Source: Alphaproteobacteria bacterium (lineage in GTDB: Bacteria; Pseudomonadota; Alphaproteobacteria; Micropepsales; Micropepsaceae). Taken from it: a stretch of 64,000 nt of DNA. The notes under the pieces are model-generated. The model made no database searches. It saw nothing but the letters and a program-made list of their open reading frames with translations, and was not told the origin of the DNA. The stretch spans positions 1-64,000 of the forward strand of contig CANJBZ010000011.1 in assembly GCA_947473475.1 (NCBI GenBank), given 5' to 3'. Positions within the stretch are counted from its first letter, which is position 1. Each line of letters begins with the position of its first letter. The position numbers were made by a program, and so were the translations under genes. Shown here piece by piece: positions 24,245-33,118 of the stretch.

Positions 24245-24655
24245 CTACGGAACCAGTCGTATCTCCGCGCGGTCGTTTGCTCCGGGAACGCCGGCCGCCG
24301 CACCGGCCAGGGGCGCGCGCGAAAACAGCATAGGACTGATTCTCGATGCGGAGAGAATGTTCTGAATTGAGGTGAAGCGGCCCTCCCGTAGTGCAGCGCC
24401 TCCAGGTGCATCGGCCGGGACCGACACTTCGATTTTCGCCGTCTTGCTCATCGAAGCGATGGAGGCCACCTGCCGGACGATTTGTTCGGCCTCGGGCGCC
24501 AGACGGACCGTACCTGGAACAAAAAAGACAACAAAATAGCTCTGTCTGGGCGGCGCCGGCATGCTCATACAGCCCGCGAGCACGCCCAAAATCATCACCA
24601 AAACAATACCCTGCCGCACGCTTTTCCTCCTGGCCGGAACCGCCGGCATCATCAC
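24245..24655 (-). CDS. OmpA-like lipoprotein, divergent
   Basis: 136 residues. A basic start and a hydrophobic stretch lead to the lipobox LAGC (Cys near residue 29). The mature part starts FVVFFVPGTVRLAPEAEQIV, resembling the first strand and helix of OmpA-like peptidoglycan-binding domains (YFxxgsxxLxpea), and ends NDRAEIRLVP, like the final RRVEIxL strand. The central peptidoglycan-contact Asp/Arg motif is not clear, so binding is uncertain. Divergent from the serine-hydrolase-like gene at 24756. Confidence 0.6.
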   Translation of the reverse strand: MMMPAVPARRKSVRQGIVLVMILGVLAGCMSMPAPPRQSYFVVFFVPGTVRLAPEAEQIVRQVASIASMSKTAKIEVSVPADAPGGAALREGRFTSIQNILSASRISPMLFSRAPLAGAAAGVPGANDRAEIRLVP

Positions 24656-24755
24656 AACGCAAGCACCCGCCGTCCAGATGCGCCATGCCGCTTCGCGTTG
24701 CCCGGCTCACAGTCACCTTGTAGGTTCGTTGCAGCAGCCACAACCCAAATGACAC

Positions 24756-26174
24756 GTGCATCGCGTTCGCGCTTTCCTGATTGTTGCAATTCTCTTGAGT
24801 GTCTCGTCTGGCGGCAGGCATGCGCTGGCGCAAACCGAGCTTGCGCCGGAACTGCGCGATCGCCCCCCGGTCGCCGCTCCGACTTCCAAAATCGACGTGG
24901 GTTCCATACCCCTGGTGCTCTCGGAAAGTCAGGAGGCGGATAATTTCGCCTCCGGCCTGATTCGCGGGCTGATGACGGCAACCCATGTCAAAGGCGTGGT
25001 CGTGGTCGCCGTTAAAGACGACCACGTCATGATGCAGCAGGCGTTCGGGACAATGACTCCTGACACGTCGATCGCTCTCGGCCGCCTGTCCGGCGTGTTT
25101 GAAACCGTCGGCGCGATGCAGCAGATCGAACACGGGAAATTAGCGCCCGGCGCCGACATCGCCCAGGCGCTGGGCGAGACCGGCAACCGGGGCATGACCC
25201 TGGCCCAGGTTCTGTCGTTTAGGGCCGGCGATCCGTCGCTTGTTCGCCGCGCTTTGGAGAAAGCGGCCGGGGCTCCCTCGGACGATTACGTCGCCAAGGA
25301 GGTACTCCTGCCGCTGGGGATGCGGTCGTCGCGCAGCCAAAATGGCGTCATTCAAACTACGCCATTGGATATGTCCCATCTGGCGATTGCGCTGGTGCAT
25401 GATGGCGCTTTCGAAAACGGCCGGATTTTGCAACCGGCCAGCATCGAGCGCATGCAGGCGAGCGTTCCGGCGGCTCATCCCGCGCTGCCCGGCGATGGAT
25501 TTGGTTTCACCGGAATGCGCCGGCATGGCTGGCGCGGTTTGCAGCACGACGGCGATGCGGCGGGCGTCGAGACCAGACTGGTTATCGTTCCCGAGGCGAA
25601 GCTGGCCTATTTCATCGCAGTTACTGGTAGGCCGAACGCCGCGTTCTGGCACACGTTCGACGATGGATTGTTCGACAAACTTCTGCCGCCGAGAAAACCG
25701 GACCAAACAGCTTTCGGCGATGCGGCTGCGCCGGGTCCGGCTGAAGCGGGGCGCGTTGCGGGATTCTATGAACCTGCGCGCGACAGTGTGGGCGGCGTCG
25801 CGCCTCTCAAGCGTGCGGGGATGCTGCGGGTGCGCGCAATGGCTGAGGGAACGCTTGTTCTCACCGGCGATGAAGACGCGACGCTTTCACCTAAACCAGG
25901 CGGCTACTGGGAAAGCGCGGATGCCAACATCGTGGCGGTCGCACGCGATGGCCAATTGATGCTGAGCACCGGGGCTTATGGTCCGCTTGCCATTTATAAG
26001 CGGTCGGGATTTTATGCGCTTCTTGCCCTGCTGGCTGCGATCGGCACGGGTGTTATCCTTTGGCGCGAGCAGCGAGGCGCGGCGCCAAACTCTGCGGTAC
26101 TGGGCGCCGCTGGCGTCTGTATCGGCTTTCTGCTGCTGTCGGTTTTCGTCTGGCTTTTTTCCCCTATCGTCTGA
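24756..26174 (+). CDS. Beta-lactamase-fold protein lacking the SxxK nucleophile
   Basis: 472 residues: signal peptide (about 1-25), a class C beta-lactamase/esterase-like body, and two C-terminal membrane helices (about residues 410-430 and 446-470). The body aligns with serine hydrolases around SIALGRLSGVFETVGAMQQ and EHGKL, but the expected S-x-x-K (GSVSK) reads GRLSG: the nucleophile Ser is Arg110 and the Lys is Gly113. The YxN region is also absent. H-x-G is kept as HDG (His264). PLDMSHLAIALV and GRILQPASIERMQ support homology. Probably a membrane-anchored periplasmic non-enzyme; function unknown. Two bases separate it from the sirtuin gene. Confidence 0.75.
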   Translation: MHRVRAFLIVAILLSVSSGGRHALAQTELAPELRDRPPVAAPTSKIDVGSIPLVLSESQEADNFASGLIRGLMTATHVKGVVVVAVKDDHVMMQQAFGTMTPDTSIALGRLSGVFETVGAMQQIEHGKLAPGADIAQALGETGNRGMTLAQVLSFRAGDPSLVRRALEKAAGAPSDDYVAKEVLLPLGMRSSRSQNGVIQTTPLDMSHLAIALVHDGAFENGRILQPASIERMQASVPAAHPALPGDGFGFTGMRRHGWRGLQHDGDAAGVETRLVIVPEAKLAYFIAVTGRPNAAFWHTFDDGLFDKLLPPRKPDQTAFGDAAAPGPAEAGRVAGFYEPARDSVGGVAPLKRAGMLRVRAMAEGTLVLTGDEDATLSPKPGGYWESADANIVAVARDGQLMLSTGAYGPLAIYKRSGFYALLALLAAIGTGVILWREQRGAAPNSAVLGAAGVCIGFLLLSVFVWLFSPIV

Positions 26175-26176
26175 GC

Positions 26177-26929
26177 ATGACCGATTCATCCGGCCCTTTA
26201 CACTTGGCGTCGCTGCTTGCGGAGGCGCGCAACGCGGTGGTTTTCACCGGGGCAGGGATTTCGACTGAGTCCGGCATACCCGATTTCCGTAGTCCAGGCG
26301 GGGTGTGGGACACGTTGAAGCCAATCGAATTCGACGACTTTTTACGTTCCGCTGGGATGCGGCGCGAAGCATGGCGCCGCCGCTTTGCCATGGAGGATAT
26401 GTTCGCCGGCGCAGAGCCTAATGCGGGCCATAAGGCGGTCGCCGAACTCGTGCAGTGGGGCAAGGCGCAATGCGTGCTGACGCAAAATATCGACAATCTG
26501 CACCAGGACTCGGGCGTAGCCTCCGAGAAGGTTATCGAGCTTCGCGGCAATACCACCTATGCCACCTGCCTCGACTGCGAGAAGCGATACGAGCTGCCGC
26601 TCCTGCGCGACTTCTTTGAGATGGACGGCGATGTGCCGGATTGCCCGTGCGGCGGCCATATCAAAACCGCGACCATTTCCTTCGGCCAGCCCATGCCCGT
26701 CGAAGCCATGCAGCGCGCTACCGATGCTGCCCGGAATTGCGATCTTTTCCTGGTCCTCGGCTCCTCGCTGGTCGTCTATCCCGCGGCTGGGCTTCCTCTT
26801 TTGGCCAAGCAGAACGGCGAAAAACTGGTAATTCTTAACCGTTCCCCAACCGGCCAGGACGATTATGCCGACCTGGTCCTTCACGAAGGCATCGGAGCTA
26901 CGCTTTCGCGTACTCTTGCCGAACTTTGA
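26177..26929 (+). CDS. Sirtuin (NAD-dependent deacylase family) with altered catalytic His
   Basis: 250 residues from ATG 26177, two bases after the upstream stop. Sirtuin motifs: VVFTGAGISTESGIPDFRSP (NAD), CVLTQNIDNLHQDSG, and CDLFLVLGSSLVVYPAAGLP. Zinc cysteines are CLDC (131, 134) and a shortened CPC (156, 158). The catalytic histidine, normally in ELHG, is Arg123 here (ELRGN, codon CGC at 26543-26545). His is the general base in deacylation, so ordinary activity is doubtful; NAD and zinc binding may remain. It could be a repurposed or decaying enzyme. Confidence 0.85.
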   Translation: MTDSSGPLHLASLLAEARNAVVFTGAGISTESGIPDFRSPGGVWDTLKPIEFDDFLRSAGMRREAWRRRFAMEDMFAGAEPNAGHKAVAELVQWGKAQCVLTQNIDNLHQDSGVASEKVIELRGNTTYATCLDCEKRYELPLLRDFFEMDGDVPDCPCGGHIKTATISFGQPMPVEAMQRATDAARNCDLFLVLGSSLVVYPAAGLPLLAKQNGEKLVILNRSPTGQDDYADLVLHEGIGATLSRTLAEL

Positions 26930-26987
26930 TGCCGTTCTTACCTCCGCTACACTGGTTTATTCCACCTGCCTCCTAGGACACCGAAAA

Positions 26988-27614
26988 ATGACAAAGATTT
27001 GGCCTGCGCACATGGACGATCCGGACGAAGAGAAAGAAAGAAGAGACAACGAGGGCATGAAGCCTGAGCAGCCGATGGCGCCCGTGCAGATGGCGCTGTT
27101 CAAAGCGCGCACGGTGCTGATCTTCGGCGAGATCGACATGAAAGTTGCGGAACGGGTCTGCGGGCAATTGCTGGCCTACGCAGCCGATGGCTCGGCCGAC
27201 ATTCGCATCATCATCAATTCCCCCGGCGGCCACGTCGAATCGGGCGACACCATCCACGACATGATTCGCTTCTGCGGACCGCGCGTGAAGATCATCGGCA
27301 CGGGCTGGGTGGCCAGCGCCGGGGCGCATATTTTCCTGGGCGCCGAAAAAGAGAATCGCTTCTGCCTGCCCAACACACGCTTTCTTTTGCACCAGCCCTT
27401 GGGTGGCGTGACGGGACAAGCCTCCGACATCACCATCGAAGCCGAAGAAATCATCAAGATGCGCGAGCGCATCAACCGCATTATCGCGCGCGAAACCGGC
27501 CAGACCTACGACAAGGTCGTTGAAGACACGGACCGCAACTTCTGGATCGGTGCTCAGGACGCGGTGGCCTACGGTCTTATCTCCCGCGTCGTGGCGCGCG
27601 CCGACGAGGTCTAA
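26988..27614 (+). CDS. ClpP-like ATP-dependent protease proteolytic subunit
   Basis: 208 residues from ATG 26988 (AGGA nine bases upstream). ClpP/crotonase fold: IRIIINSPGGHVESGDTIHD, nucleophile Ser in GTGWVASAGAHIFLGA, His in TRFLLHQPLGG, and an Asp in DTDRNFWIGAQDAVAYGLI. The ASAG and FLLHQP segments depart from classical ClpP (CxGxASSMA, MIHQP), matching the divergent second ClpP-type protein found in alphaproteobacteria. Its ATPase partner is not encoded here. Confidence 0.88.
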   Translation: MTKIWPAHMDDPDEEKERRDNEGMKPEQPMAPVQMALFKARTVLIFGEIDMKVAERVCGQLLAYAADGSADIRIIINSPGGHVESGDTIHDMIRFCGPRVKIIGTGWVASAGAHIFLGAEKENRFCLPNTRFLLHQPLGGVTGQASDITIEAEEIIKMRERINRIIARETGQTYDKVVEDTDRNFWIGAQDAVAYGLISRVVARADEV

Positions 27615-27619
27615 GTTCC

Positions 27620-27634
27620 CGGTGCTTAGCACCG
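27620..27634 (+). terminator. Hairpin after the ClpP-like gene
   Basis: CGGTGC, TTA loop, GCACCG, six bases after the stop; a T-rich stretch (TATTTTTTAAG) follows about 13 bases further on. Confidence 0.5.
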
Positions 27635-27812
27635 TGTAATCGCGATATTTTTTAAGCTTTGTCATAGAGCCGTCACTGGCCCTCACTAGGTTGCGCCAAC
27701 AGCAATTTTGGTGGGGAGCCAGGCTGACGGCTGCTCCGGAGCGCGCTTTGCGCGCGGCCGGGCCCGTTGGCGTGCGTGTCTCCGCAAACATCTAACGACG
27801 GAGACTGCACCC

Positions 27813-30800
27813 ATGGCGCTCGGACCTGGCTCAATTGCGTTTGTTGGCTTCAACGGCGACGGTACGGACAATCTTGCTTTCGTTGCCCTGGCCGATCTGG
27901 CCAATGGCGCCCAGATATTCTTCACCGACAATGAGTGGGACGGTTCGGCATTCAACACCGGGGAAACCAAGTTCACCTGGACCGCGACAAGTGACATCGC
28001 CGCAGGAACGATCGTTACGTTGAACAGTCTGTCTGCCGCGGGCGGTACGAGCAATCTCGGAAGCATCGTCTACACAGAGACGGCAAATTTCGGCATCGGC
28101 AACAATGACGAGACAATCTACGCTTATGTAGGCACCACGGCGTCCCCCATCTTTCTCGCGGCCGTCGCGAATGGCGGTTTCGCAGCAGCTAATGGTGTCC
28201 TGACCAACACAGGTCTTACGCAAGGCACCCATGCCATCAACATCGGGGATATCGACGATGACGCGGACATAGGCGCGTTCACGGGTACCCGAGCCGGACA
28301 GGGGGATTTCTCCAACTACCTGTCCGCCATCAACAACACCGCGAACTGGATCGTGCAGGATGCGGCAGGGGACCAAAGCATCGACACCATTGCGCCGGAT
28401 GTGCCGTTCTCGACGACGGCATTCTCTATCAACGGAGCGCAAACGGCCGGCTTCGCGGCGGCTTCCGTCAGCGTTTCGCACGCCGAAGGCAACACGGGCA
28501 CGACCGATTTCACCTTTACGATCCAGCGCACAGGCGGAACGGTCGGTCAGGTCGATTTCTCCGGTACCATATCGGCGGGCACGACCGATGCAGCGGATTT
28601 CGGCGGCGCGCTGCCGGCGAATTTCAGCGGCTCGATTGCAGACGGCGCCTCCTCGGCAAGTTTCACCATTCATGTCAGCGGCGACGTTGCCTTGGAGCTG
28701 GATGAAAGCTTTGGCCTGACGCTCACGAATGCCACGAATGCCAGCGCGACGGTGACCCTCGGGACGACCGCGGCCAACGGCATCATCCAGGACGACGACA
28801 CGTTTCATGGCGTCGATCTATCGACCTATGTCCGCATCGGCCGCTATGACCTGCCCGAGCCGACGCGCACCGCGCACCCTGTCAACAGCCTGCTGGCGCA
28901 AGAGGCTTCGGGCGTTGCCTATGATTGGGACACGGACACGCTGTTCATCGTGGGAGACGGCGGCACATCGGTCACCCAGGTCACCAAGACGGGGCAACTG
29001 ATCGATTCGATGACCTTGGCCCTGGGCGGCAGTCCGCAGGGCACCGAATTTTACGACACGGAAGGCATCACCTATATCGGCGGTGGCCAGTTCGTAATGA
29101 CCGAAGAACGGGATCGCCAAGCGGTTCAGTTCACTTATGCGGCCGGCACCACGCTGACGCGCGACCTGACGCACACTGTCAAGCTCGGCACGACAGTCGG
29201 CAATATCGGTCTCGAAGGACTCACTTATGACCCGCTCTCTGGCGGCTATATTTTCGTCAAGGAAACCGGCCCGCTATCGATCTTCCAGACCGATATCGAT
29301 TTTGTGGCCGGCACGGCCACCAACGGTTCGCCCACGACGGTCAACTCCACAAATCTGTTTGACCCCGCTCTTGCAGGAACGACCGATTTCTCCGACGTCT
29401 ATTCATTGGCCAACATTCCTTTGCTGAATGGCCAGCCCGACGGCAGTCATCTCATCATTATCAGCCAGGAGTCGGGCAAGATCGTCGAGGTCGATCGTTC
29501 GGGCAATGTTTACAGCGCACTGACCATCACCGCCGATCCCGGCAACCCGTTGTCGGTTCCCGATCAGACGCATGAAGGCGTCACCATGGACCGCGCCGGC
29601 AATCTCTACGTCGTTAGCGAAAACGGCGGCGGCGATTCCGACCATCCGCAGCTCTGGGTTTACGCGCGTTCGACCGCCACCAATCTCGCGCCGACAGCGC
29701 TGGTGTTGAGCAATCAGGTCAATTCCCTTCCCGAAAACAGCAGCACGGCTGCACGCATCAAAGTCGCCGACGTTTCGGTGACGGATGACGGGCTTGGGAC
29801 GAACAATCTGAGCCTGACCGGTGCCGATGCGAACTTTTTTCAGGTCGACAGCACGGGCTTGTACATCAAGGCGGGAACGGTTCTCGATTTCGAAACCAAA
29901 GCGAGCTACGCGGTCACGGTCAACGTCGACGATCTGTCCGTGGGCGCAACCCCGGATGCGTCCACCAGCTTCAGTCTGAATCTGACGGATGTCGTCAATG
30001 AAACACCCGGCCAACCGGTTGTCTTCATCTCCGAAGTCTCGCCCTGGTCGAGCGGCAACAGCGTCACCCTTAAAGCCGATTGGTTCGAAGTTACGAACTC
30101 CGGGAACGCCGCGCTCAACATCACGGGCTGGAAGGTGGATGACAATTCCAATTCCTTCGGCTCATCGGTCGCATTGAGCGGAATAACCAGCATCGCCCCT
30201 GGAGAATCGGTGATCTTCATCGAGACGGGGAACAGTCAAACCGCAGCGGGTAACGCAGCGGCATTTGTCAGTGAATGGTTTCACGGGTCTGCTCCGGCAG
30301 GGCTGCAAATTGGAAGCTACGGCGGCTCGGGAATTGGGTTGAGCACGGGCGGTGACGCCGTGAATTTGTTCACGTCCGGCGGCGCGCTGGTCGCCAATGT
30401 GACGTTCGGGATTTCGCCAGGGGCCAGCCCGTTCGCAACCTTCGACAATAGCGCCGGTCTGGATAGCGCTGCGATCACCCTGTTGAGCGCTGCCGGCCAG
30501 AACAATGCGTTTTCCGTTACGAATAGCGCGACGACGGAAATCGGTTCGCCCGGAACGGTCGGGAAGCTCTTCATTTCCGAGGTGGCGCCCTGGTCGAGCG
30601 GGAACAGCCCGATAGCCGCCGATTGGTTCGAGGTCACTAACACCACGACGTCCGCTGTAAATATCAGCGGTTGGAAGGTGGACGACAGTTCCAATTCCTT
30701 CGGCTCCTCGGTGGCGCTGAACGGAATTACCAGCATCGGGGCCGGCGAATCCGTCATCTTCATCGAAACAAGCGGCAGCCAAACAGCGGCGGGGAACGCG

Positions 30801-32606
30801 GCAGCTTTCGTAAATACGTGGTTCGGAGGGCACGCTCCCGCAGGCTTGCAGATCGGCAGCTATGGCGGGTCCGGTATCGGCCTGAGCACGGGCGGCGACG
30901 CGCTGAACCTCTACAATTCCGCCGGCGTGTTGCAGGCGAATGTGGTGTTTGGAGCGAATGCCGGCAGTCTCGGTTCGCCACCGACCGTGCTGCAAGCGTT
31001 TGACAACGCGGCTGGTCTGAACAACACCACCATCTCAAATCTCAGCACGGCCGGTCACAATGCCGCCTATGGAATCACGCATGGCGGCGCGACGGAGACC
31101 GGTTCGCCGGGTGAAATCACGCCGGTAAACGACGCTCCCATTGCCGCCGACGACAGCCTTTCCAGCATCGCCGAAGACTCCGGCGTCCGCTCCATCAGCT
31201 TTGCCAACCTCACCGGTAACGACCTCGCCGGACCGCCTGGCGACAGCGGTCAAACGCTCACAATTGTCAGCGTGGGCAACGCGGTGGGCGGCGCGGTAAG
31301 CATCGTTGGCAGCAACGTGCAATTCGCGCCGGCACTGAATTACAACGGTCCCGCCAGCTTCGATTACACGGTTCAGGACAACGGCACGGCCTATGGTGTG
31401 AACCACTTCCTGGCGGATGTGGGTTCGGTCAGCTTTGCTATTACGCCAGTCAATGATCCGCCTTCCTTTACGTCGTTCGGCATTTTCTCCATTGCCGAAA
31501 ATCATACGGCGATCGGCCAGGTGACGGCGCAGGATCCCGAAAGCGACTCTTTCGCCTTCTCAATCACAGGCGGCGCAGACCAAGGTCTGTTCACGATCAA
31601 CCCAAACACGGGCGCGCTTGCTTTCTTGGCCTCTCCCGATTTCGAAACGCCCTTGGACGCCAATCCCGACAATGTCTACCTGCTGGACGTGACGGCGACG
31701 GATCAATTCGGCGCCGCTTCAACCCAGAACATCCAGGTGACGGTAACCGATCTTGTCGAACCGGGTGTCATCGTCAACGGTACAATTCGCAATGACGTGC
31801 TGACGGGAAGTACTGGCGCCGACACGCTGAATGCCAGCGTCGGAAACGACCGGATTTCCGGCGGCGATGGGAACGACAGCATCCTGGGCGGAACCGGAAA
31901 CGATACAGTGGACGGCGGAAACGGTAACGATAGCCTCAGCGGCGGAAGCGGCAACGACTCCATCGGCGGTGGGCTGGGCGATGATTCAGTCAACGGCGGA
32001 GGCAACAACGATCATATCGATGCCGGCAGCGGCGACAATGTCGTCTTGGGCGAGGGTGGAAACGATACCGTTTTTGCCGGCGACGGTAACGACTCCATCG
32101 ACGGCGGTGCCGGCTACGACGTTTTGACAGCGGGCAATGGCAACAACACCGTCGTGGGTGACGATGGAAACGACACTCTCGCCGCGGGAAGCGGCAACGA
32201 TCTGGTGTTGGGCGGTGACGGCGCCGACAGGTTGAGCAGTGGCGATGGCGACGACACGTTGGTTGGTGGTAACGGCAAGGATGTGTTAACCGGAGGAACC
32301 GGCGCGGACGTCTTCCTATTCGGACCTGCAAACGCGGCCAACGCCGACACAATTATCGGCTTTGAAGTTGGCGTGGATACGCTGCAGTTCGCCGCCAGCG
32401 ATTTTGGCTTAGCAATCGGTGTTCTGGATGCAGCCAATTTCGTATTCGGAACAAATGCCGTCGATCACCACGCCGAGTTCGTGTATGGCGCAGCGCAGAG
32501 AAAGTTGATGTGGGATGCGGACGGTGTCGGCGGAGTTTCCGCAATCACCGTAGCAACCTTCGATACTGCGATCGCACTCACGCATGCAGACTTGATATTT
32601 GTGTAG
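27813..32606 (+). CDS. Large secreted RTX multidomain protein
   Basis: 1,597 residues from ATG 27813 (CGGAG about ten bases upstream); no N-terminal signal. Domains in order: an N-terminal beta domain (1-215), Calx-beta (about 218-330, ending DDD), an SdiA-regulated/esterase-like-phytase-type propeller (332-627, with EASGVAYD, GLEGLTYD, HEGVTMD), a cadherin-like repeat (630-730), two near-identical lamin-tail domains (733-914, 915-1100), a tandem Ig/VCBS-like domain (NDAPIAADD), a cadherin repeat (from 1212), RTX calcium nonapeptides GGxGND (1323-1500) and a C-terminal GADVFLFG type I secretion domain. Probably exported by a type I system and Ca-folded outside the cell; no transporter gene is nearby. 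Confidence 0.9.
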   Translation: MALGPGSIAFVGFNGDGTDNLAFVALADLANGAQIFFTDNEWDGSAFNTGETKFTWTATSDIAAGTIVTLNSLSAAGGTSNLGSIVYTETANFGIGNNDETIYAYVGTTASPIFLAAVANGGFAAANGVLTNTGLTQGTHAINIGDIDDDADIGAFTGTRAGQGDFSNYLSAINNTANWIVQDAAGDQSIDTIAPDVPFSTTAFSINGAQTAGFAAASVSVSHAEGNTGTTDFTFTIQRTGGTVGQVDFSGTISAGTTDAADFGGALPANFSGSIADGASSASFTIHVSGDVALELDESFGLTLTNATNASATVTLGTTAANGIIQDDDTFHGVDLSTYVRIGRYDLPEPTRTAHPVNSLLAQEASGVAYDWDTDTLFIVGDGGTSVTQVTKTGQLIDSMTLALGGSPQGTEFYDTEGITYIGGGQFVMTEERDRQAVQFTYAAGTTLTRDLTHTVKLGTTVGNIGLEGLTYDPLSGGYIFVKETGPLSIFQTDIDFVAGTATNGSPTTVNSTNLFDPALAGTTDFSDVYSLANIPLLNGQPDGSHLIIISQESGKIVEVDRSGNVYSALTITADPGNPLSVPDQTHEGVTMDRAGNLYVVSENGGGDSDHPQLWVYARSTATNLAPTALVLSNQVNSLPENSSTAARIKVADVSVTDDGLGTNNLSLTGADANFFQVDSTGLYIKAGTVLDFETKASYAVTVNVDDLSVGATPDASTSFSLNLTDVVNETPGQPVVFISEVSPWSSGNSVTLKADWFEVTNSGNAALNITGWKVDDNSNSFGSSVALSGITSIAPGESVIFIETGNSQTAAGNAAAFVSEWFHGSAPAGLQIGSYGGSGIGLSTGGDAVNLFTSGGALVANVTFGISPGASPFATFDNSAGLDSAAITLLSAAGQNNAFSVTNSATTEIGSPGTVGKLFISEVAPWSSGNSPIAADWFEVTNTTTSAVNISGWKVDDSSNSFGSSVALNGITSIGAGESVIFIETSGSQTAAGNAAAFVNTWFGGHAPAGLQIGSYGGSGIGLSTGGDALNLYNSAGVLQANVVFGANAGSLGSPPTVLQAFDNAAGLNNTTISNLSTAGHNAAYGITHGGATETGSPGEITPVNDAPIAADDSLSSIAEDSGVRSISFANLTGNDLAGPPGDSGQTLTIVSVGNAVGGAVSIVGSNVQFAPALNYNGPASFDYTVQDNGTAYGVNHFLADVGSVSFAITPVNDPPSFTSFGIFSIAENHTAIGQVTAQDPESDSFAFSITGGADQGLFTINPNTGALAFLASPDFETPLDANPDNVYLLDVTATDQFGAASTQNIQVTVTDLVEPGVIVNGTIRNDVLTGSTGADTLNASVGNDRISGGDGNDSILGGTGNDTVDGGNGNDSLSGGSGNDSIGGGLGDDSVNGGGNNDHIDAGSGDNVVLGEGGNDTVFAGDGNDSIDGGAGYDVLTAGNGNNTVVGDDGNDTLAAGSGNDLVLGGDGADRLSSGDGDDTLVGGNGKDVLTGGTGADVFLFGPANAANADTIIGFEVGVDTLQFAASDFGLAIGVLDAANFVFGTNAVDHHAEFVYGAAQRKLMWDADGVGGVSAITVATFDTAIALTHADLIFV
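30009..31113 (+). repeat. Tandem duplication of a lamin-tail domain within the RTX gene
   Basis: Two units of about 546-558 bases (30009-30555 and 30556-31113) encode copies sharing FISEVSPWSSGNS / FISEVAPWSSGNS, WKVDD-SNSFGSSVAL, GESVIFIET, and GLQIGSYGGSGIGLSTGGDA. Similarity is visible at the DNA level, indicating an in-gene duplication. Confidence 0.85.
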
Positions 32607-32644
32607 TGGATTAAGTTTGCTGGTTCCGGCAGGCAGCTGTCTTG

Positions 32645-33118
32645 TCATGATGAAGCGCATGATCCGGCAACCGGATCATGCGCTTTTCTTTCATCCGGCA
32701 CGCCATCCCGGAACGCGTTCAGCACCGCATCGATGGGGAGCAGCACGCAAGTGTGGCGGTTGCGATAGACCGCGGCGCCTTTCAGCACTTCGTAGTCGCT
32801 GAAAGGCGAGGGGGGCGGTGTACCCTCGCGCAGCATCGCCGCAACGTCCGCTCGTAACGTTTCGACCGCTTCTTTGCCGGCGCCGGCAAGATTGGCGCCG
32901 AGGATGGACGCAGATGCTTGCGACAGAACACAGGCCTGCGTTTCGTGCGCCATCTCGATGATGCGGCCCGCCTCGTCGAAGTTCAGCGTCACCGAAACGC
33001 GGTCGCCGCAGGTGGGATTGTGGGCATGGCCTTCTGCGTCGGTTGGGTCCAGCCGGCCAGCACCGGCTGCGTTTGCCGCCAGACGCAGCAACGGTTTTGC
33101 GTAAAGAGGATCGCTCAT
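32645..33118 (-). CDS. SufU/IscU-like iron-sulfur scaffold protein
   Basis: 157 residues from the ATG at 33116-33118, overlapping the MoeA/MobA fusion gene by 4 bases. NifU-N fold with three conserved cysteines: NPTCGDRVSV, ETQACVLSQASAS and RHTCVLLPIDAVL, plus EGTPPPSPFSDYEVL-type middle. The location beside molybdenum hydroxylase genes suggests supply of [2Fe-2S] clusters for that enzyme class. The last residues (KAHDPVAGSCASS) are encoded by the strong hairpin that terminates the opposite RTX gene, so the native tail may have been replaced. Confidence 0.85.
   Translation of the reverse strand: MSDPLYAKPLLRLAANAAGAGRLDPTDAEGHAHNPTCGDRVSVTLNFDEAGRIIEMAHETQACVLSQASASILGANLAGAGKEAVETLRADVAAMLREGTPPPSPFSDYEVLKGAAVYRNRHTCVLLPIDAVLNAFRDGVPDERKAHDPVAGSCASS
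32653..32687 (+). terminator. Terminator of the RTX gene, overlapping the SufU-like coding end
   Basis: A perfect 15-bp stem (AAGCGCATGATCCGG with its complement), CAA loop, followed by TTTT, 47 bases after the RTX stop. It lies inside the 3' end of the minus-strand SufU-like gene. Confidence 0.88.

Noticed and set aside
31780-32320. Regularly spaced 27-base repeats considered as a CRISPR-like array
   Set aside because: They encode GGxGND calcium-binding nonapeptides in frame within the RTX gene; the repeats are degenerate and have no unique spacers.
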